From: CAYWBI01 sp964456445
Lineage (GTDB): Bacteria; Calditrichota; Calditrichia; Calditrichales; J004
Length of the DNA stretch: 18,620 nucleotides
Assembly: GCA_964456445.1 (NCBI GenBank)
Contig: CAYWBI010000068.1
Span: 1-18,620, forward strand
Direction of reading: 5' to 3'
Shown here: positions 15,056-18,620 of the stretch, piece by piece
Position numbering within the stretch: the first letter of the stretch is position 1
Layout: each line of letters opens with the position of its first letter
Notes under the pieces: model-generated
The model's database searches: none
Seen by the model: only the letters and a program-made list of their open reading frames with translations
Told to the model about the DNA's origin: nothing
Program-made: the position numbers and the translations under genes

Positions 15056-15062
15056 GGTATCC

Positions 15063-15650
15063 TTGGTGAAAGCATTACGTTTAAGAAACATTGACACCCG
15101 ATATTTTGGATATGAAACCATTGGCCGTGTTTTGAATCTTTCCCCGGCATCGGCAAGGGTAATGGCCAGCCGCTATGTAAAAGCCGGCCTACTGCTCCGT
15201 GTAAAAAGAAATATTTATCTGCTCAAGGAAAAATGGAATGCCTTGTCCAGCGAAGATTTATTTCAAATTGCCAATCTCATCCAGACGCCCTCTTACATCT
15301 CGCTGATGACAGCATTGGATTATTATCAAATCACCACCCAACTGCAACAGAACTTTTACGAATCCATTGCGCTTAAACGGACCAAGAACGTTGAAATATC
15401 CACTGCATTTTTTAGCTATACAAAAATTAACCCGGATTTATATTTTGGTTTTGTGAAAAGGCAAAATTTTTTTATAGCTGAAGCGGAGAAGGCCTTTTTA
15501 GATGCAATATATTTGGCATCACTTGGCCGATACTCAATGGATTTGAGTTCTATCGATTTCAGCAAATTTAATACCGACAAATTGAACCTGATGTGTCAAT
15601 CCTATCCGGAAACAGTTAAAAAAATGTTAAAGAGTTATGACTATTCCTGA
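15063..15650 (+). CDS. abiEi: AbiEi-type antitoxin and transcriptional regulator (type IV TA)
   Basis: A protein of about 195 residues with the AbiEi layout: an N-terminal winged helix-turn-helix (YFGYETIGRVLNLSPASARV to about residue 55, ending in a basic YLLKEKW wing) and a C-terminal domain with the family-like ISLMTALDYY and EAEKAFLDAIYL stretches. AbiEi represses its own operon and counteracts AbiEii without known direct binding, which is why the pair is called type IV. The start is non-ATG: TTG at 15063 (five bases after AGG) or GTG at 15066 (eight bases). It is preceded by a strong promoter and a perfect inverted repeat, and overlaps abiEii by 14 bases. The gene is AT-rich relative to its neighbours, consistent with transfer. 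Confidence 0.82.
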   Translation: MVKALRLRNIDTRYFGYETIGRVLNLSPASARVMASRYVKAGLLLRVKRNIYLLKEKWNALSSEDLFQIANLIQTPSYISLMTALDYYQITTQLQQNFYESIALKRTKNVEISTAFFSYTKINPDLYFGFVKRQNFFIAEAEKAFLDAIYLASLGRYSMDLSSIDFSKFNTDKLNLMCQSYPETVKKMLKSYDYS

Positions 15651-16299
15651 ACAACATGAACAGTTTGAAATGGAAATCCTCTATAGGTTAAAAAGTTCCA
15701 AATTGTTGGACTCTTTAATTTTTGGTGGTGGCACCATGCTACGATTGTGTCATGATTTAAACAGATATTCTGCTGATCTTGATTTCTGGAAATTAAAAAA
15801 TATTGCCGACGAAACACTTTTCTCAAGACTACGGGAAAATTTGTCAAAAGATTTTGAAATAACAGACGCCAAAATCAAACATTTTACGATATTGTTTGAA
15901 TTACGGTCTCCAGGATATCCAAAACGCTTAAAGATTGAAATAAGACGGAATGTGCAGCCCTGGGAAATAGAAGATAAAATTGCCTATTCAAGATTTGCCA
16001 ATAGGCAAATCTTACTTAAAGCACATACCCTGAAACAGGCGCTGCAGAATAAAGTGACCGCTTTGTTGACCCGCGGGGAAATCCGCGATGCCTTTGATCT
16101 TGAATTTTTATTACGCCAGGGCATCGCGTTGCCGTTGATCTCAGCCGATGATAAAGTGAAAATACTAAAGCGGCTAACAAAATTTAAAACAAACGACTAT
16201 AAGGTGACGCTTGGCGCCGTTTTGGAAAAAGAGTTCAGGGATTTTTATATCAAAAACAAATTTCAGTTTCTGGTACAGAAAATTAAACAATGCGGATAA
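15637..16299 (+). CDS. abiEii: AbiEii/AbiGii-type nucleotidyltransferase toxin
   Basis: This 220-residue protein shows the polymerase-beta nucleotidyltransferase signature of AbiEii: FGGGTMLRL (29-37), then RYSADLDF with the catalytic aspartates at about 47 and 49, then a third acidic strand LKIEIRRN (98-105). A downstream lysine and aspartate block follows, NKVTALLTRGEIRDAFDLEFLL (lysine about 139, aspartates about 151 and 154). Related toxins transfer nucleotides to RNA, including tRNA acceptor ends in MenT-type enzymes, and stop growth or abort phage infection. It is shorter than lactococcal and streptococcal AbiEii (about 300 residues), missing mostly C-terminal sequence, but all core motifs are present, so it looks intact. 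It overlaps the antitoxin gene by 14 bases and ends about 80 bases from a convergent gene. Confidence 0.85.
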   Translation: MTIPEQHEQFEMEILYRLKSSKLLDSLIFGGGTMLRLCHDLNRYSADLDFWKLKNIADETLFSRLRENLSKDFEITDAKIKHFTILFELRSPGYPKRLKIEIRRNVQPWEIEDKIAYSRFANRQILLKAHTLKQALQNKVTALLTRGEIRDAFDLEFLLRQGIALPLISADDKVKILKRLTKFKTNDYKVTLGAVLEKEFRDFYIKNKFQFLVQKIKQCG

Positions 16300-16335
16300 C
16301 CCGTATTATCCTTGCAAGCAACCGATATTTTTAGC

Positions 16336-16364
16336 AAAAAAAAACGGGGTTTAAAACCACGTTT
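16336..16364 (-). terminator. Intrinsic terminator of the second acyl-CoA dehydrogenase gene
   Basis: On the minus strand, 11-base arms AAACGTGGTTT and AAACCCCGTTT pair with one mismatch around a very short loop and run directly into nine T residues. It starts about 18 bases after the stop codon at 16382. In the other direction there is no T-run, so it serves abiEii poorly. Confidence 0.75.
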
Positions 16365-16381
16365 ACGTCTCTTGTTTGGAC

Positions 16382-17545
16382 TTAATCCTTCAAGATGAAT
16401 TTGGCGATGGTCTGTAACTGCATATTTGTGGTGCCTTCATAGATGGTACCGATTTTGGCGTCACGGTAAAATTTTTCCACAGGATATTCGCGGGTAAATC
16501 CATATCCGCCGTGCAAATCGATCATCAATGAGCATATTTCCTGTGCGGCCTGCGATGAATAAAGCTTGGCCATGGCCGCTTCCTTTAAGAAGGGTTTTCC
16601 GGCGTCTTTCATCCGCGCGGCATTATAAACCAGCAAACGGGCGGCCTCCAATTTTGTGGCCGCATCGGAAAGCTGAAACTGAACGCCCTGAAAAGCGGCG
16701 ATGGCTTTGCCAAACTGCTTGCGTTCTTTTACATATTGAATACCCGCGTCGAAAGCGCCCTGGGCAATACCCACCATTTGCGCACCTATACCGATGCGTC
16801 CCTCGTTAAGGGTTTCAATGGCCGTTTTGTAGCCTTTGCCCACTTCGCCCAGCACGTTTTCCCTGGGCACCTTGCAACCATCCAAAATCAGTTCACAGGT
16901 CGATGAGGCGCGGATACCCATTTTGTCTTCTTTTTTACCAACGGAAAAACCTTCGAATCCACGTTCTACCACAAAAGCGGTTATGCCCTTATAACCCAGC
17001 TTGGGATCAATCGTGGCAAAGACAAGAAATATCTCCGCCTCAAAAGAGTTGGTGATCCACATTTTTTGGCCATTCAGCTCCCAATGGTCGCCCCGGTCAT
17101 GTGCCCGGCATTCCAGGGCAAAGGCGTCGCTCCCACTGGCGGCCTCGGACAGTGCGTAGGAGCCGAGTTTATCGGTGGTAAGCATGGGCAGATATTTTTC
17201 CTTAAGATATGCGTTGCCCCAATTTACAAAGGCATTATTGACCAACGTATTTTGCACATCCACGATGCCACTGGCCGAAGCATCCACCGAAGCCAGGGCC
17301 TCGATGGCCAGCGCCGACATAAAGAAATTGGTGTCGGCCCCGCCATACTGCTCGGGCACATGGATGCCCATCAAGCCCATTTCAAACATTTCCTGAATGA
17401 TCTCCGGGCGCATGCTGGCATTTTTATCCATTTCCGCCACATAGGGGCCGATTTTCTTTACGGCAAAATCCTTGACGGTATCATAAAAAAACTTTTCATC
17501 CTCACTGAGATGGGTCAACGGTAAAACCAATGGTAGGTCCGACAT
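16382..17545 (-). CDS. Acyl-CoA dehydrogenase, resembling the short/branched-chain (ACADSB) class
   Basis: A 387-residue flavoprotein acyl-CoA dehydrogenase with the full three-domain fold. Visible blocks are SYALSEAASGSDAFAL and MWITNSFEAEIFLVFA in the FAD/substrate domain, LNEGRIGIGAQMVGIAQG, and in the C-terminal domain YPVEKFYRDAKIGTIYEGTT. The catalytic glutamate is that of IYEGTTNMQ (about residue 370). The GIRASSTCELIL and AARLLVYNAARMKDAGKPF stretches resemble ACADSB of animals, which suggests 2-methyl-branched or short-chain substrates, as in isoleucine breakdown; the exact chain length is inference. ATG 17545 has AGGGGG four bases upstream. It is a single-gene unit with its own terminator and with a TATAAT and two palindromic elements upstream. 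It is clearly a different subgroup from the dehydrogenase at 7897-9045. Confidence 0.94.
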   Translation of the reverse strand: MSDLPLVLPLTHLSEDEKFFYDTVKDFAVKKIGPYVAEMDKNASMRPEIIQEMFEMGLMGIHVPEQYGGADTNFFMSALAIEALASVDASASGIVDVQNTLVNNAFVNWGNAYLKEKYLPMLTTDKLGSYALSEAASGSDAFALECRAHDRGDHWELNGQKMWITNSFEAEIFLVFATIDPKLGYKGITAFVVERGFEGFSVGKKEDKMGIRASSTCELILDGCKVPRENVLGEVGKGYKTAIETLNEGRIGIGAQMVGIAQGAFDAGIQYVKERKQFGKAIAAFQGVQFQLSDAATKLEAARLLVYNAARMKDAGKPFLKEAAMAKLYSSQAAQEICSLMIDLHGGYGFTREYPVEKFYRDAKIGTIYEGTTNMQLQTIAKFILKD

Positions 17546-17565
17546 TTTTCCCCCTTTAAAATGAA

Positions 17566-17578
17566 ATTATAGCGCTAT
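17566..17578 (-). promoter_or_regulatory. -10 element with overlapping 10-base palindrome upstream of the acyl-CoA dehydrogenase
   Basis: TATAAT (17571-17566) lies about 20 bases before the start codon and overlaps the perfect palindrome ATAGCGCTAT (17569-17578). The matching -35 region is weak (TTTCCT at 17 bases), which would suit an activated promoter, or the -10 may be a chance match. The leader would be only about 15-20 bases. Confidence 0.35.
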
Positions 17579-17653
17579 TCCCTTCCGCAGGAAAAAATTT
17601 GACGGCAGGGAAAAGCCCATGTTCTGTTTGGATTTAATCATTGCATATTACAA

Positions 17654-17707
17654 AATTAAATGATAAAAATCATCAAATATAAAACACATTTTATCATGCT
17701 TTAATTT
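17654..17707. promoter_or_regulatory. Long AT-rich inverted repeat upstream of the acyl-CoA dehydrogenase
   Basis: ATGATAAAA (17660-17668) and TTTTATCAT (17689-17697) are exact reverse complements 20 bases apart. The match continues outward as AAATTA and TAATTT after a three-base interruption on one side. A smaller nested palindrome, ATGAT-AAAA-ATCAT, lies at 17660-17673. The stretch is 110-160 bases upstream of the start; a regulator site or simple AT-rich symmetry are both possible. Confidence 0.3.
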
Positions 17708-17782
17708 CATTTATCGTGGGGTGGGGCCGACTTTTTACGCATGCAAGACGTTCCAGAACTTTCATGTTTATTCCATCCCGGC

Positions 17783-18604
17783 TCAAAGATAATCCAAGAC
17801 CTTGATCTCATCTTTTGTAAGACCGATAAAATGGGCCGGGCTGTCTGTCCAGGATCCGGAATTCAGATAGCGACGATTCTCTTGCCACACCTCTTCTGCA
17901 TGGTGGGTATGACCGCAGATAATGACGTCTGCATTTTTATGCCGCGCATAGGCCAGCGCCCGTTCACGCACTTTAACCGTGTTGCGGATAAAGGTTTTGG
18001 AATTACGCTTGAGCCAGCGGCCAATACGCATCTTTACCGGGTCCAGGGAGATGCTTAGACGATAAAAATAATCGGCAATGTCTGATAGCAAGGGGTAATT
18101 ACTGGTAAAGGAATCGAAGATATCGCCATGCAAAACAATCACCTTTTTGTCCTGCCAACTAAAAGAATATTCATTATAAACCTTTACGCCGAGCAATTGG
18201 GTGAGCAAATCGGAAAAGCCATCGTGATTCCCGCGGATCCAAATGACTTCCTGATTGTTCTCCTGATCGGTCAGACGGCGTAAACGGCTTAGCACCTTCC
18301 AATGGTAGCGGTTCAGACGGCGCATATTGATGGAATCGAAAACGTCCCCGTTGATAATCAGCCGTTTAAAACGTACGCGCTCCAGGAAATCCAATAGGGC
18401 GTCCGTCCGCGATACCTTGCTGCCCAGATGAATATCGCTGATAATCACGGTTTCGAAGACATCCACCGGTTTTTTAAAAAAATCGTGAAAGGCTGGCCGC
18501 CCGATCCCGGCCAGAATTTTTTTGGGAAAGCAAACGTCCCCTTCGCCACTTTCCAAATAACCGGAATGATAGACATCTTGTGTCGGTATCTCGGCAACAG
18601 ACAT
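17783..18604 (-). CDS. Calcineurin-like metallophosphoesterase, LpxH/COG2908-like
   Basis: A 273-residue binuclear metal phosphoesterase. All five metal motifs are visible: SDIHLGS (Asp57, His59), NGDVFD (Asp87), RGNHDG (Asn126, His127), LHGDIFD (His159) and GHTHH (His232, His234), followed by the LNSGSW strand. The arrangement and the region between the fourth and fifth motifs resemble the LpxH group, which hydrolyses UDP-2,3-diacylglucosamine in lipid A synthesis. However, E. coli LpxH has GNRD instead of GNHD, so a different substrate is possible. About 45 residues precede the catalytic core, longer than in E. coli LpxH, and do not look like a signal peptide. ATG 18604 has AGGGG about seven bases upstream. 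No lipid A genes are in view, so the role stays open. Confidence 0.83.
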   Translation of the reverse strand: MSVAEIPTQDVYHSGYLESGEGDVCFPKKILAGIGRPAFHDFFKKPVDVFETVIISDIHLGSKVSRTDALLDFLERVRFKRLIINGDVFDSINMRRLNRYHWKVLSRLRRLTDQENNQEVIWIRGNHDGFSDLLTQLLGVKVYNEYSFSWQDKKVIVLHGDIFDSFTSNYPLLSDIADYFYRLSISLDPVKMRIGRWLKRNSKTFIRNTVKVRERALAYARHKNADVIICGHTHHAEEVWQENRRYLNSGSWTDSPAHFIGLTKDEIKVLDYL

Positions 18605-18620
18605 AAACAGCCCCTAATTA

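Larger units (their letters stand above)
14477..15062. other. Gene-free region between the MATE gene and abiE
   Basis: About 590 bases without a supported gene. The first 300 bases are AT-rich and featureless to my eye. A cluster of GC-rich hairpins follows at 14795-14918, and the promoter and inverted repeat of the abiE module occupy 15006-15055. A 70-codon minus-strand frame at 14616-14828 ends in the hairpin cluster and shows no protein-like features. Confidence 0.6.

Overview
The window carries chromosomal housekeeping genes interrupted by two toxin-antitoxin (TA) type modules. No rRNA, tRNA, CRISPR array or complete insertion sequence was seen. The gene content is a PgpH-type 7TM-HD phosphodiesterase, YbeY, a CorC-like protein, PanD, MiaB plus MtaB, two acyl-CoA dehydrogenases and a LpxH-like phosphoesterase. 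This suggests a Gram-negative heterotroph that oxidises fatty or branched-chain acids, perhaps in the FCB assemblage (Bacteroidota, Ignavibacteriota or Calditrichota-like). That placement is inference from gene content only.

Layout, left to right. (1) 227-3263, minus: a tight three-gene set reading DUF5996-like protein, quaternary-amine-type ABC ATPase, then one polypeptide fusing a substrate-binding domain to its permease. (2) 3588-12854, minus: a long colinear run of mtaB, RHH antitoxin, PemK/MazF-like toxin (frameshifted), miaB, panD, acyl-CoA dehydrogenase, pgpH, ybeY and a corC-like gene. It combines tRNA A37 methylthiolation, pantothenate synthesis, c-di-AMP turnover and rRNA maturation. 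(3) 13157-14476, plus: a MATE exporter, divergent from mtaB. (4) 14477-15062: a gene-free stretch with a cluster of four GC-rich hairpins. (5) 15063-16299, plus: an AbiEi/AbiEii (type IV TA) pair with a clear promoter and a perfect inverted repeat before the start. (6) 16382-17545, minus: a second acyl-CoA dehydrogenase resembling the short/branched-chain class, with a good terminator and palindromes upstream. (7) 17783-18604, minus: a calcineurin-like phosphoesterase.

The most notable points are the following. The PemK-like toxin is out of frame by one base at a run of nine A residues, and its module sits between two paralogous tRNA methylthiotransferase genes. The transporter fusion has the substrate-binding domain first, the reverse of the well-known OpuA/EgtU fusions. 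The AbiE promoter has an operator-like inverted repeat. The hairpin cluster at 14795-14918 looks like a dispersed REP-type element. I saw no convincing wholly new system; the TA modules and the transporter operon are the best places to look again.
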